Positions 25,801 to 51,700 of a DNA stretch of 64,000 bases are shown here, one piece after another (the first letter of the stretch is position 1; each line of letters starts with the position of its first letter). The position numbers and the translations under genes were made by a program. The DNA comes from Chrysomallon squamiferum (lineage: Eukaryota; Mollusca; Gastropoda; Neomphalida; Peltospiridae), in the NCBI GenBank assembly GCA_012295275.1, contig CM022665.1:46086595-46150594 (forward strand), read 5' to 3'. The notes beneath the pieces are model-generated. The model was not told the origin of the DNA. It made no database searches and saw nothing but the letters and a program-made list of their open reading frames with translations.

Positions 25801-26690
25801 GAGTGTGACAGAGGGAAAGATGGGAGAAAGAGAGACAGAGAGAAAGACAGAATAGTGAGAGGTATAAAGTAAAAATAAAGAACAAATAAAAGAGATGAAA
25901 ATTAAACAAAAATAATTTGCAGACCATAAACATTTTAAAAAAATAAGAAAATATTAGTCAAATGGTATTTTTATACAAAACATGAATATCCTCCTTAAAT
26001 GTTGTTAGATATTGTGATTTCAGAACTAAACCAAACAAAACAAGGATAATAACTGACCTTTTGTTGGGACATTTGCTTTGCAATAAATTCACAAACACTT
26101 TCCCAAACATTAGCAACATCTACAAAAGAAACATGTATTACCAGTAATAATTATATATATATTAACTCATTCAACAATGAATATATTATTTTATTTCTTT
26201 GTAATTCTATGTAATTCCATGACATATACAAACTTTCTTTAAAATGAATATAAATTAATTGATTTAAAAATAATAATAATAAAAAGGAAAACACACACAG
26301 ATAACTGTATTATTAAATGTTGTATAGATATATATATATATATATAAAAAATTAAAAAATATTGCGGCTGAAGGTATGTCTAATAACAAATATAAAACTA
26401 AAACATTCAGTGAGTCAGAAAAATGTATTAACTTTTTTTTTTACATTCTAAATTTTGTTAATATGGCTATAGATTGTAATTTAAATCATTAAAATAGTTA
26501 ATGAATATTTTATTCTTAGTCTTGTTGCATTAGCTTAATTCAAGTATCAGTATAGCTTAAAACACTTCTGAAACTTTACTGATTACTCGCACTTGAAAGA
26601 AAACGTACCGTCGTCTGACAATGTATCTTTTATAGTTGAATATCTGCCGCTTTTGGCTTCAGAGAGTAATCCTTGCATTGCATCCGACAT
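8433..26690 (-). CDS. CCDC81: CCDC81 orthologue (HU-domain centrosomal protein), 14 coding exons
   Basis: Exons in transcript order: 26690-26609, 26119-26058, 25035-24879, 22849-22593, 21973-21897, 17471-17144, 15153-14997, 13286-13028, 12778-12671, 12518-12435, 11418-11333, 10349-10271, 9527-9307, 8697-8433. All introns are GT-AG and phases agree at every junction, except that exon 6 enters in one frame and must leave in another (see its own entry). Allowing for one missing base the product is about 740 residues; human CCDC81 is about 650. Order of parts: two HU/IHF-like domains (about 30-95 and 105-185), a Pro/Ser-rich middle, a Cys/His cluster (about 404-418), a Glu/Arg/Lys coiled coil (about 425-650), and a Cys-rich tail ending PGSRLMV. 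The family is known from centrosomes and centriolar satellites; no enzyme activity is expected. The start is the first ATG of exon 1, head-to-head with DPY19L3. I am confident of the family from recalled similarity; no database was searched. Confidence 0.94.
8725..9195. repeat. Mixed trinucleotide array filling CCDC81 intron 13
   Basis: ATT, GTT and ATC triplets in phase for about 470 bp, leaving little other sequence in the 609-bp intron. It produces poly-Leu, poly-Ile, poly-Ser and poly-Asn frames that are not genes. Confidence 0.95.
9600..10130. repeat. Tandem repeat of about 28 bp in CCDC81 intron 12
   Basis: Roughly 15 or more imperfect copies of a unit like AATAATAGTTAATGTTGTAA followed by CATGA or CATTA. 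Confidence 0.8.
13028..13286 (-). other. CCDC81: CCDC81 exon 8: Cys/His cluster and start of the coiled coil
   Basis: The exon encodes about 86 residues: a Pro/Ser-rich start, then C-x-H-x7-C-x2-C-H (about residues 404, 406, 414, 417 and 418), then a basic stretch RARRN and a run of Arg and Glu (AEERRRREEEEEKLL) that opens the coiled coil. The spacing suggests a small zinc-binding knuckle; metal binding is inferred from the residues only. The donor is the weak GTGTGT. Confidence 0.8.
13640..14185. repeat. Tandem repeat of about 45 bp in CCDC81 intron 7
   Basis: About 11-12 copies of a unit containing AAGCTCAAATAATTCAAAGA, then CTTTCTTTGATTTAATCTAC and AGTAT, between exons 8 and 7. Confidence 0.85.
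16773..17073. repeat. TAA/ACA triplet and AACAAT hexamer array beside CCDC81 exon 6
   Basis: TAA and ACA triplets followed by an AACAAT hexamer array (about 17007-17066), ending roughly 70 bp from the exon 6 donor. Confidence 0.92.
17144..17471 (-). other. CCDC81: CCDC81 exon 6 with a net one-base frame break
   Basis: The acceptor at 17472-17473 joins exon 5 in phase and gives an open frame running MCLTPVREEIAVP to AERYAKQSGYVPESQ, which reaches a TGA at 17243-17245. The frame needed to leave through the donor (17143-17142) and join exon 7 in phase instead reads GGLEEEDMMTAAAIENILRE and KYYEVEY. That frame is closed upstream by a TGA at 17313-17315. The two frames therefore have to meet between 17243 and 17315. 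One extra base there would make the exon 329 nt and reconcile all phases. The two short homopolymers CCCC (17281-17284) and GGGG (17286-17289) on the plus strand are the likely spots. It may be an assembly indel or a true lesion. Confidence 0.85.
20770..21896. repeat. Minisatellite abutting the CCDC81 exon 5 donor
   Basis: About 1.1 kb of units near 50-60 bp, often in a higher-order pair: one type carries AAGTAAATTGTTTTAAATAT and CAGTTGAACACTTAAATATG, the other AACTGTTTTAAATGAGAGAA and AACTTAAAATATG. The last copy runs straight into the exon 5 donor at 21896. Confidence 0.88.
22593..26690 (-). other. CCDC81: CCDC81 exons 1-4: tandem HU-like domains
   Basis: Exons 1-4 encode residues 1-186. 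The first domain (from VWESVCEFIAKQ in exon 2 through exon 3) has the motif GLGTF followed by a basic strand and IQRPVF. The second (exon 4) begins after GHIPVVPLNYAA and carries the matching motif GIGRL followed by VRDSKVKMKFF. The repeated G-[LI]-G-x-[FL] turn is the hallmark of the HU/IHF fold. Paired HU domains of this kind were described as the CCDC81 clade in eukaryotes; DNA binding is not established for them. Exon 4 is clearly richer in GC than the introns on both sides. Confidence 0.88.
22865..23330. repeat. TAA/TGA/TAG triplet array upstream of CCDC81 exon 4
   Basis: About 460 bp of triplets (TAA, TGA, TAG, ACA, AGT) beginning within about 20 bp of the exon 4 acceptor. Related triplet DNA recurs at 24284-24445. 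Confidence 0.92.
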
Positions 26691-26791
26691 TGTAAAAAAT
26701 AAATGTTTTTCAATTCCCTAGTCCTATGTCATATTAAATTATAAATAAAGGACTGTGTCCATTTCGGATAAGCAGACAAGTTACTATAAAC

Positions 26792-26805
26792 GTTGCTATG
26801 GGAGC
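26792..26805 (-). promoter_or_regulatory. Candidate RFX X-box
   Basis: Read on the minus strand the 14 bases are GCTCCCATAGCAAC, which fits every position of the metazoan X-box consensus RYYNYYATRRNRAC. The site lies 102-115 bp upstream of the CCDC81 start codon, a typical distance for X-boxes of ciliary and centriolar genes controlled by RFX factors. Binding is inferred from motif and context. Confidence 0.6.
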
Positions 26806-26869
26806 ATCCGGAGTAGTTCCCTTTCCGGTTTGCAGTTTCGATTACATCAACACTTTTGAAAATAATGTT

Positions 26870-26961
26870 AATAGAGACTACTGCCACGGAGAAGGGAAAT
26901 AACTTCGACTGACCAGACCGGTTGCAGTGGCAAGCTCTTTTGATTACGCTTCTGTAAAGAG
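26870..26961 (+). other. DPY19L3: Probable non-coding first exon of DPY19L3
   Basis: The sequence CTGTAAAGAG is followed by a good donor, GTAATG, at 26962. The first coding exon of DPY19L3 starts at a strong acceptor (28718) only 5 nt before its ATG, so an upstream untranslated exon is required. This is the nearest donor inside the divergent promoter. The 5' end is a guess. Confidence 0.4.
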
Positions 26962-28722
26962 GTAATGTTGAAAAGTAGTTTTTATTTATTTATTTTTGAA
27001 TATATGAGTGTAATTTATTTCATGATAAAGAAATATGAATTTATGTAATATTGATATTCTAAACTAAATATATTCGAAATATAAGTAATTTTACGCAGTC
27101 TGCAGATAGCGATAGTGATACCAGTGCAACTGGGTGACGTCTGGTCACGATCTCATTGATTTTACTTTTTAAAGTTTTAGGCAGTATGTTCAGCGCATAA
27201 TATTATGGATTTTAGTAGGATTTCAAAATAGAATATTTGCAAATTTATTAAAATGATAGAATTTAACATATATAAATATAATTAAAATATGTAATACTTA
27301 ACAGTTTCATAATTATCATTATGAACACGGGCTGGCAGATGTATAAATTAATAATTTGGAACTTTAAAAATTTAAAGCCAACACCATTTGACACATTTAT
27401 CAAAATTTATCAAAAACTGTATTAACAAAATAAAATTTATATATATATATTACAGTTTACTGTCCTCGTCATTTATAGTTTCTTCAAGATACATTTATAG
27501 TTTCTTAAAGATAAATTATTTGTAGAAAAAGTAACAGTACTACTAATAAAATGAAGCAGTCTAACCAGTAACCCCTTCTCAGCCCATAAAAAATAAATAA
27601 ATAAATAAATAAAAATATAAATACAATATGCAACATGCATATTTGGTGAAAAAGTAGATTGATCTATATAACAATGTTTAATTAATTTGTAATTTGTCTT
27701 TACTTATTTAATTTTAAAAAATACCAAAACTAACGGTGAATATTATAAAACAGTTTTTAATAATAAAATGTAACAGTATTCACTACATGTATGTAAAACC
27801 AGTATAATTATCTTTATTCATGTTCAAAATCCAAATCAATTTTATATCTTTACTATAAAAACTGAAACTCATTCTTGAATTTTATCATTTAATCTGTCAC
27901 AGTTGTCTTCAGCTGTCATATGAAAATGCAATAAAAAGTATCAGTTAATTTTTACAAGTAGAAAACAATAAAAACATAAATGTTTGTACACAATGCACAG
28001 GTACACTTACCATTTTAAAAAAAATTTCTAATTATCTTTTTGTCTGCACTGAATAATATTTTATTTTAAATTACTTTTAAGTTTTTTCCTCTTTTTTTTT
28101 TTTTCATTCTCATAACAATGAAAATATTGGTAAAAATTACAAAATAAAAAGGAACTAAAAATTAAATATCAAATGAGTTATTGAGATATATTTAATTTAT
28201 CTTGTAGTAAACATGTAAACACATGTCACCTGTGTGTATGTAAATTAATATTCAGTATAGGCTTAGCCTATTGGTGACACGTACTCAATGTTTGTTGTAC
28301 AATTATTTTACTTTCTGTCTCCTGAACAATATCACATTGCTGAGTTTAATTTGTTTTGAGTCATAGGTTATTTCCTTTTAACCATTATTCTCAGATCGTA
28401 AGAGTATAACAAATCATCAGTCTTTAAATAATAATTATTTACTGCATCAAACAGACATCTCAACAGTACATGTGACAGATTTACTGAAGCTTTGAACAGT
28501 TTTCTCATTAAAATGTAATTATTATTATTTTGGTTTATTATACATTTATAGTTGTAAATTTCAAGTTTGTTCTTAAAAGACAGTTTCTGAATTTACCAGA
28601 TTTTAACTTAAAATAGTTTTTTCATTAATTATAAGATTTTTTTTTATAATTATCATTGCATTATGATTATTATTATTATTATTGTATTTTTTTTATACTC
28701 GCTATCTAGGTTTTCAGGTAAC

Positions 28723-43210
<14,488 letters not shown>

Positions 43211-44060
43211 TAGACAGTCGCAAAGTAAATTCGTGATATCCGAGAAATTAAGTTTATGGTTAAAAAATATATTTAAAAGTCAAATTAATAAATAAATATG
43301 AAGGGAGACTGTTTCAAGTAAATTCGTCATATCTGAGAAATTAAGTTTATCGTTAAAATATATATTTAAAAGTCAAATTAATAAATAAATATGAAGGGAG
43401 ACTGTTTCAAGTAAATTCATGATATCTGAGAAATTAAGTTTATCATTAAAATTTATATTTAAAAATTGAATTAGTAAGCAAATATGAAGGGAGACTGAAA
43501 TAATTATATAACTGTCTCAGATATTAAATTTAGTGATAAAAATTTATTTAAGATTCAAATAGGAATAAATATGAGGGAATACATTTTCTTGAGAGGAATT
43601 CTGATTTAAAGATTATTTTAAAAATGAAATAATTACTTAAACTGTTCAGAGATTAAATTTAGGGATAAAAATTTATTTAAAATTCAGATTAATAAAAAAA
43701 ATATGAAGGGATGAATTTAGTCTTCCTGATTAAAGATACTTTGAAAATGAAATAATTCTGTAAATTGTCTCAGTTATTAAATCTTGTGATGAAAATTTAT
43801 TTAAAAACTAGATTAATAAATAAATGTGAATGAATGCATTTTTTTTTTAGAGGAATTCTGATTTAAAGATTATTTTAAAAATGAAATAATTACATAAACT
43901 GTCTCAGAGATTAAATTTAGTGATGAAAATTTATTTAAAATTCAAATAAAATTAAATAAATACAAAGGTAATGATAGATTTTTTAAAGAGAAATTCTGAT
44001 AAAGAGATTATTTTAAAATGAAATAAATACATAAACAGATATTAAATTTAGTGAAAAATT
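43211..44060 (+). repeat. Degenerate 93-bp minisatellite in the DPY19L3 3' UTR region
   Basis: Units start near 43224, 43317 and 43410 (spacing exactly 93 bp), with increasingly diverged copies on to about 44060. A unit reads: AGTAAATTCG, a GAGAAATTAAG block, TTTAAAAGTCAAATTAATAA, then GAAGGGAGACTG. The first unit carries overlapping AATAAA hexamers at 43287-43292 and 43291-43296, about 80 nt after the stop codon, and the next unit repeats them, so cleavage probably occurs here. Confidence 0.85.
43287..43296 (+). terminator. Candidate polyadenylation signal of DPY19L3
   Basis: Two overlapping AATAAA hexamers lie 77-86 nt after the stop codon; similar hexamers recur in the next minisatellite unit. 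AATAAA is common by chance in such AT-rich DNA, so position rather than motif is the argument. Confidence 0.4.
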
Positions 44061-47000
44061 TATTTGAAAAGTACATTAAAAAAATAAACGATATATTTTG
44101 GGGGTTTTGGGGTTTTTTTTTTGATAGATTCATTATCATGAAACAGATTATTTAAAAAAACTGGTTTACTGTATAAAGATATGCATAATATTTATTTAAT
44201 ATTTTTAGAAATTAGATTAAAAAATAAATTTTTAAACTATTTAGAGATAGTGATGATTTTAGATACATTTTTTTAGAAAATAGATGAACCGTGTAATTAT
44301 TTTAGTATTCAGAAAGTAATGAAACTTTAGTCTCTTAATTTAGATTAGAAAATTGAAGTATGTACGATTCTGATATAAATTTGAATAAACTTTCATGGAA
44401 TTTGTTTCAGTTACGTATGCATAAACTCAATGAAATAACTCTAAAACTGTCAAGAGAAGGAGTGAAATATTATTTTTATCTTTTATAAAATATGTTATTT
44501 GTTTTTTTTGATTTTTAAAGTATGTATTATTAAACTGAGATAAAAACTGTAAGGAGACTGACTATAATCAATTTATCATATCTTTGAAATTATTTAATTT
44601 AATCAATTTTTATTTACTTATTCAAATGATAGGCATTAATAAATTAATAAATTAATTACTAAACAAAGCCGGTTAGGATAAATACATTATTTTATTTCAG
44701 ATTTTGACAAATGTGAATTGATTTTTTTATTTTAAATGTTTATTTTTTTTGTTTTTTTTTAAATTATGTCCCATTTGTATGAATGAAATTAACAAGAAAA
44801 ATTGATGTATAATTATGTTATTTGTTTTAATGGTAGAAGAAGAATGCGAGATTTTAAAAACATTTTATTAAGGAGATATTGTTGAAAAATTGGATTTGTA
44901 TAATTATGTAAGTGGTTTTCATTATACAAGAAGAAGATGAAATAAGAGATTTAGAAAAACATTTTACAAAGGAGATATTCTTGAAAAATTGGATTTGGAT
45001 GATTATGTTATTTGTTTTCATCATACAAGGAGCAAGTGAAACAGATAAAATTACTGTTGTTTGATGACTGTATGAAGCTGAACGTGTTTGAAATTCTGCA
45101 AGACAATGAATTTTAAGAATCTCGACTTAAAAGTCTAAAACTGTTTAGAAAACAAACTGAAAAATTGTACAATACTTTCTGTTTCTTTTATAATTAATTC
45201 TAATTGAATGTTAAGCTATTTGGCTCTGTGCATTAAAAGTTACAACAGAAAATAATCAGATACATAACAATCGTTAATGTTTTGTGATTTTTAAGGTAAT
45301 TATAACCAGCAGATTCAAATAATTTCTTTAATTAGACAGAATGTTGAACTAAACAGTTTTAGCCTTTATTAGCCAGAGTCAGGTGTAATATTATGATTTA
45401 TTTTCGGTGGCAATTTGGCAGTGTTTTTGTGAAGCAGAAATTTCACAAGAGTTAACAATTTAATTTTAATTTTGTTATTGTTGTTTTCACTGGCTTTTTT
45501 TTTTTTAATTAATTATTATTATTATTGAATGTAAAAATGTTTGTTATTTTGAAAATGTTTTTTTATTGTTATTGTTTGATGAAGAACCAAGTGAATGATG
45601 ACAACTTATTATTATTATTTTTTTTTTTTTTATGCTATCAATTTATAGTGGAAATTTGTTGAATGTTGGATTGCATTTTGAATTCAGTCCATTCTTACAA
45701 AATTTAAATAATTTTATTTTATAAGCTGACATCAATCACAGCTTTTACTGTTACTAATAGTGTTATCATCATTAAAATTGTTATCATTATAATAATCATT
45801 AGCACTATTATTATTATTATTATTTTTAATTTGTTCATTATTATCATTCCTACTGTTTTTATTAGTATGGCCATTTACCTTACATTGAAATAATTCAAAA
45901 TCAGACAGTTAGAGTAATAGTTTTTTTACTCTTTCACCAAGGAAGTAAATAAGTCACGATATTTTTGGAGGCAAAACAAATCTCGGTAAAACTGTCTCAG
46001 AAATTTGCTTTAAAAACTAAACATGCTTTAAGATGTTTTGACATCACTGAGTCCCATCAAAATGTGCATAGGATTTTTTTACACAGAGAGGTGAGAGTGA
46101 GTGACGTGTTATGTTTTGAGTTCCACCATATACCATACATCTTTTCATGAATGATATTATAAAAGCTGCATGTCATTCTTTGCACATAAACCAAATTATA
46201 ATACACATTTTGTGACATTAGCTGTTCAATGAAGATATGGCAGTCTACAACTATTTAGAAAGAAAAATGATTTTTGTTGATTTAAAAAAAATAAAAAATG
46301 TGTTACGAAATCCTCCAGTATTAGAATTCAAAATTTACAAAAAAAAAAAAAAAATATATATGTATATATATAAATATAGTTTATTAAATATTATACTGAA
46401 TTTTTTCCAAGGCATCTATGTTTTTTAAATCCTTAATATTTGAATGGCACTGAATTTTTTTCCAAGGCATTAATATTTTTCAAATCCTTAATATTTGAAT
46501 GGCTCTGTAAGACAAATATTTTTAAATAATTTGTTTTTCTTTGTGGTTGTAATTTCAAAGTTTCCATTGAATTTTATATTGTTGAAGTTTTAAATTTTTT
46601 GATGTTGATGAAGTATTTTTACATTGTTTACAACTATGCAGTTTACATTGGTTGTTTTGGGGGGTTTTTTGTGCTATGGGTGTAGAATTGTGAAAAACAA
46701 GTTGTATGTTCATTAAATAAGAAAAACAATATTCTTTCATCCCTATACTTAGCATTTTTTACTTCGGTATCCAGAAATACCTGTCTTCTGCTTTGTTTTA
46801 ATCTTTTTACTGCTGGTAATGGCTTCTCATCACCTTCTTATGAACAATTATTTACATTTATATTTTCATCATTATCTATTTATTAATTTAAACATTATGT
46901 CTGTCGTACTGGTTTATATTTTTCACTTTCTTTATGGAAAAAAAATAATTCTATATTGTGTTAATTTTTCTGTGTTACATTGATAAATAATCAGTTTTTT

Positions 47001-48713
47001 TTTTTTTTTTTTTTCAGTCTCTTTATGCAAATAACATTTCTGATATATCTCTGAATTTTTCTCTGCTAATTGTTGCTACTTGTTTTTAATTATACTCATT
47101 TACAACCATTTTTAGTACATTGAGGCTATTTTTACTGCTCATTTTTTTCTTAATCATAATTTTATTGTTGTCCATTTTAATTTTGTTAACACCAAGGCAG
47201 TTTTTAGTTTCTTCAGTTTTATATCATGACTGTATTGCTCAACATAATAATAGTGTTTTTATCCAACAACTTGTTTTATGTTGGGTTTTTTTGTTTTAAT
47301 TTAATTTAATTTAATTTTTTTTTAGATTCTCATGCTTTTTGAAACTAGAATTTTAGTTGTCTTCCTGATACCTTGTATCAAAATTTTTTTTATTTATTTT
47401 TTTTTTTAGCTTGAAATGAATTTGAATATTTATTTAGCATTTGAGTGAATAATTGAATAACATTACCCAGTCTGATCTTGTTCATTTAGAAATAGAATGA
47501 CTAAGGACGAATCTCATTTAATGCTTTAAATGTGTTAATATTATTATTCTCCATTGTTGTGTTATTGCTAGGAGTGTATTATTAGTATAATATATTCCTG
47601 TAAATGGCAGTCATTATCCTGAATTGAAAATAGTAGAGCCACTGATAATGTTTGAATACAGTGCAGGTCTTTTCAGAAGTATGTTCGTTTTTTTTAAACA
47701 AAAATTAAAGTTATTTCTTTAAATTAAAAAAAAAAAAAAAGTAAAATAGACACATTATACTTGATTATAAGTAATCGAAAGATGAAAGAACAGCTTTTGA
47801 AGATTAAGTTTAAAAAAAAAAAAAATAAAATAAATAAATAAACAAATAGAAACAGAACAGAATAGTGTATCTTGAAATTTAGACAGCTTCTGAATTTGTG
47901 AAAAATTCAAACTCATTCGTGAACAAGAACAAATTTAAAAGTTTCTGACAATAAAATAAGGCAAAACAAAACATCACATATCATTTAGATAATTCACAGA
48001 TTCATGAAAAGACAAAAGCACTAAAAAATCAATGTTTATGATGAAAGAATATGTTAGACATGCTTATAAAATTAAAAATGTTATGACAGTACAATCGGTG
48101 TATTTGAACCATTTTGTGTTTCGTGGCTCAAAATATATGATTTTTATTATTATACTATTACTTTTATGTTACATATATATGAAACAGAAAGGTTTTGTTG
48201 TTGTTATAAATAATAATAGTAATAATTTATTATTTTATTTTAGTTTGATATTTATTTGTTTTAATTATTTCTATTATTTTTTAAAATTTCAATGCCATAA
48301 TCTTAATACAGTGCATAGGTTATTTGTACCATAACAATACAATATAGATAACAGTGCTTCTTGCATTTTTTATAATTCTCACTTTCTGATCATAGTGAGA
48401 AAGAAACCAGTGTTTTAATGTTAAATAATTATCTTAAACCCAGTGCTACTGAAGTCAACAGTATATTAATTGTATTTCACATTTGCCATAAATTATATAA
48501 TTTTTTTTTTTATATTTAATGATTTTGTTAAAATTTTGCTTCTCAAATTCCCAATTTTCCAGTATATTTCTTTTTCCAAAATATTTGGAAAATTCAATTT
48601 TTATATTATGTATATGAAGTTTAATAATAATAATAATAATAAATTTAAAAAATTAAAAATAATATTAAAAAACCCAACAAAACACAGCAGTAATATGACA
48701 GTGTTTTAATTTG

Positions 48714-48749
<36 letters not shown>

Positions 48750-51700
48750 ATTTAATATAAAGATATGTTTAAAGTGATGAAATTAAAGACATAAATATTT
48801 TTAACTTTTTAAGTGAAGTCAAATTTTGAGTATTGTGGACCCTCAAAAATCTCAGCCAAAATTATAATTTACTTCATGTCACTACGAACAAATTTTATAG
48901 GTGCCAATATTTTTAACCAAGATGCATTTAAATTTTCATTATGCTTTATATTTAGCAATATCAGTTTGGGATATTGAGATTTTTTGTTTTGTTTAGTTAA
49001 TGTTCTTCCACTTGTTCACAGAATCATGTTTTTGTTAGTTTGTTTGTTCATTGTTTCTGGGCAATGTTTGGTTAGTATGAAATAAAATATATTTTATTAT
49101 TTTCTTCTATTATTTGTTATTATTTTGGAAATCTTTTTTTTTTTTTTTTTAATTATACTGATTTTTTTTTCTATCCAAATTTTTAGTAGTAGTAGTAATA
49201 GTAGTAGAACTATTTTACAGTACTGGACCATGCAATCTTATGGCCAAAGTTTCAGTTCCTGATTGTTGGAATATACAAAGGTCAAATATTCAAAAATACT
49301 GTTGAGCTTTTGCCAGAGAGAAATATTTCATTAATTTAAAAGACAGAAAGGTAGGCTATTTAGATTTAGGTTTTGGCAATGATATTTTCTTAATCTCACC
49401 AATTTTGTTCTTTCACAAAAACTAATCAACTGATCACTTTTTGTTTATGAAACCGACAAATATTTGCTTTTCTAATGGCAACTTCTTTTAAATTCAGGGG
49501 AGGTAACAGCAAGATCAGGGTTTTGTTTAAGTCAGAAGACCAACAGTTATGTTTAGATAAAAAAAAAAAAATTGGCTTGATGTGACATCAAAAATTAAGT
49601 AAAACATTTCTGTCTCTTCATTTTTAACCCTTTCACAGTTAAAATTTCTGGCAAAATCAAAAAACACTGGTAGTTTCACTGCTTTCTCACAGATGGCAGC
49701 ACTATCCTAGGCTGATATGATCTTTGGAAGTCTCTGGATTCGAGTCCACATCTTACAACATAACAAGAATTATTTTCAGCCATTGGGTAAAATTCACTAT
49801 TTGCAGTTAATGATAATAAAAATTTTGAGTGGACGTATCTGCTTTTGAACAAGGTTAAATTAACTAGAAGAAATTGTATAAAAAATGCTGTGAAAACATT
49901 TTCCACAAACACTTTGACCAGAATTGCAATTTTAAATACAGATACTGGTATTTGAAGAAGAAAAAAAAAAAGTAAAAACAAATGAAACACAAACATCACA
50001 TGGCTGTATCATTTTATTCTAGAAAAGACCCACCATGGGGAAAAAAAAAAAGAAAGCTAACAGATGAGGGCAGTGTGATGATAAAGATAAAGCAACATGC
50101 ATCAAACTGTGCAGATATCTCACAAGCAAAACAATGTTAAAAATTTACACTTTCTAGTGATCACGAATGATGTTATGTTTTGTTTTGTTTTTTTCTGTCT
50201 ACATGTTCCTAGCCATTTCTAAACATGTAAATAAACAACAGTTAAAAACAAGAAAACTGTCACAGAATTAAAAAAAAAAAAAAAAAAAAAAAATCAGGAA
50301 TATAATGAATGATGGTTGTGAAATGTTTGTTTCTGTTTAAAAAATGTGTTAACAGTACGAATAAAAATGTCAGAAGATGGGATTTTTAAAAAAAAAAGTG
50401 ATAGAAAAAAAACTGCATTTTATTATATTTAAGTAATGAAATGAATGATAGTATTATTGTGCATATGAAATGGTCACATTTAAAAAAATAATAATAACAA
50501 TAATTAAAAAAAATATATAATACAACATTAGAAAAATGTTAAGAAGATGGAGAGAGATGCACAACTTTTCATCTTTAAAAAAAAATAATACAAAATTAAA
50601 ACAAAATGTAAGAAAAAAGGGAAAACAAAATACATTCTTTCAGCTTGCACTCTCACATCATGGGTCAGAGGATCAAATTTTTTAGTGCATCCTTTTTTGT
50701 GTGTTTTTCCCAATCCAACAGTAGAACCATTGCCAGTTTATCCAATGTCTTGTTTATCACTTTTCCTTTCTTTTTCACTGATTAGTTTAAGTTTTTGTTT
50801 CTTTAAATGCTTTAATGTCTGACTTCTGTTTTATGCTAATGCTTTCAAAATCAAGAAATAAATTCCTTGAAAAAAATAATAATTCAATATTAATAATAAT
50901 ATAAACAAATTCTGAATAAAATATAAAATAAATATATAAAATGTTAAATAAAGACTACATTTGAAAATAAACATCATTAAGTTCACAATTCAATTCACAT
51001 TAAAATATTTCTGTTTGGATTTTTTGTGCATGAGTGGTGGACATATTCAAAACTTCTCACAGATTTCAGTGAAGTCAATGAATATTCTTTATCTGAGAAA
51101 TAAAATGAAATAAAATAAAAAGGTAACTGTAGATAAAATTTAACAAATTCATCCACAACTAATAACAAAAATAATTTTAATAACTTAATGTAATAATACT
51201 ATACATCTTCAAATATTCTAAAATATTATTTTATATATTATATCTATCATGTATCTGCCAAAATTTTGGTAATACTTTGCAAAAATAAATAAATAAATAA
51301 ATAATAAATAAAAATTCAAAAAGGAAAACAGAAATTAATAATTAAAAAAAATAATAAATAATAATAAATAAAAAAAAGAAAGTAAAATAAATTAATAATT
51401 AAAATTTAATTAATTAAAAAAAAAAAACTCTACAAGTTTTCAATTTGGATTTAATTTTAACTATAGCATGTAATAATGTCAATTTTGATTTCTCAAAAAT
51501 ATTTCTAAAAAGAAAATAATAACATCTGCTTCCAACCTGAACTGTAACGAATCTAAAATTACAATAATTCTTCCTGTGACTGAGTAAGTTTTCACTGTTA
51601 AAATGGAAATCACTTACTAACAAGTGAAGTTAGTGATGAATAAAATGACTAACTGTTAGTAAAAAGTAGCCAGCCTACCCCTGGTCCATCCAAAACTAAG

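Larger units (their letters stand above)
26691..26961. promoter_or_regulatory. Divergent promoter shared by CCDC81 and DPY19L3
   Basis: The CCDC81 start codon (26690, minus strand) and a probable non-coding first exon of DPY19L3 (ending at 26961, plus strand) lie within about 270 bp. The segment is richer in CpG and complexity than its surroundings and holds TTCCGG/CCGGAG steps typical of ETS-type core promoters (around 26808-26828). There is no TATA box at a convincing position. Transcription start sites cannot be placed from sequence alone. Confidence 0.65.

Noticed and set aside
49676-49999. 107-residue minus-strand frame in the gene-free interval
   Set aside because: Phe/Leu-rich start from AT-rich DNA, no recognisable domain and no splice partners.
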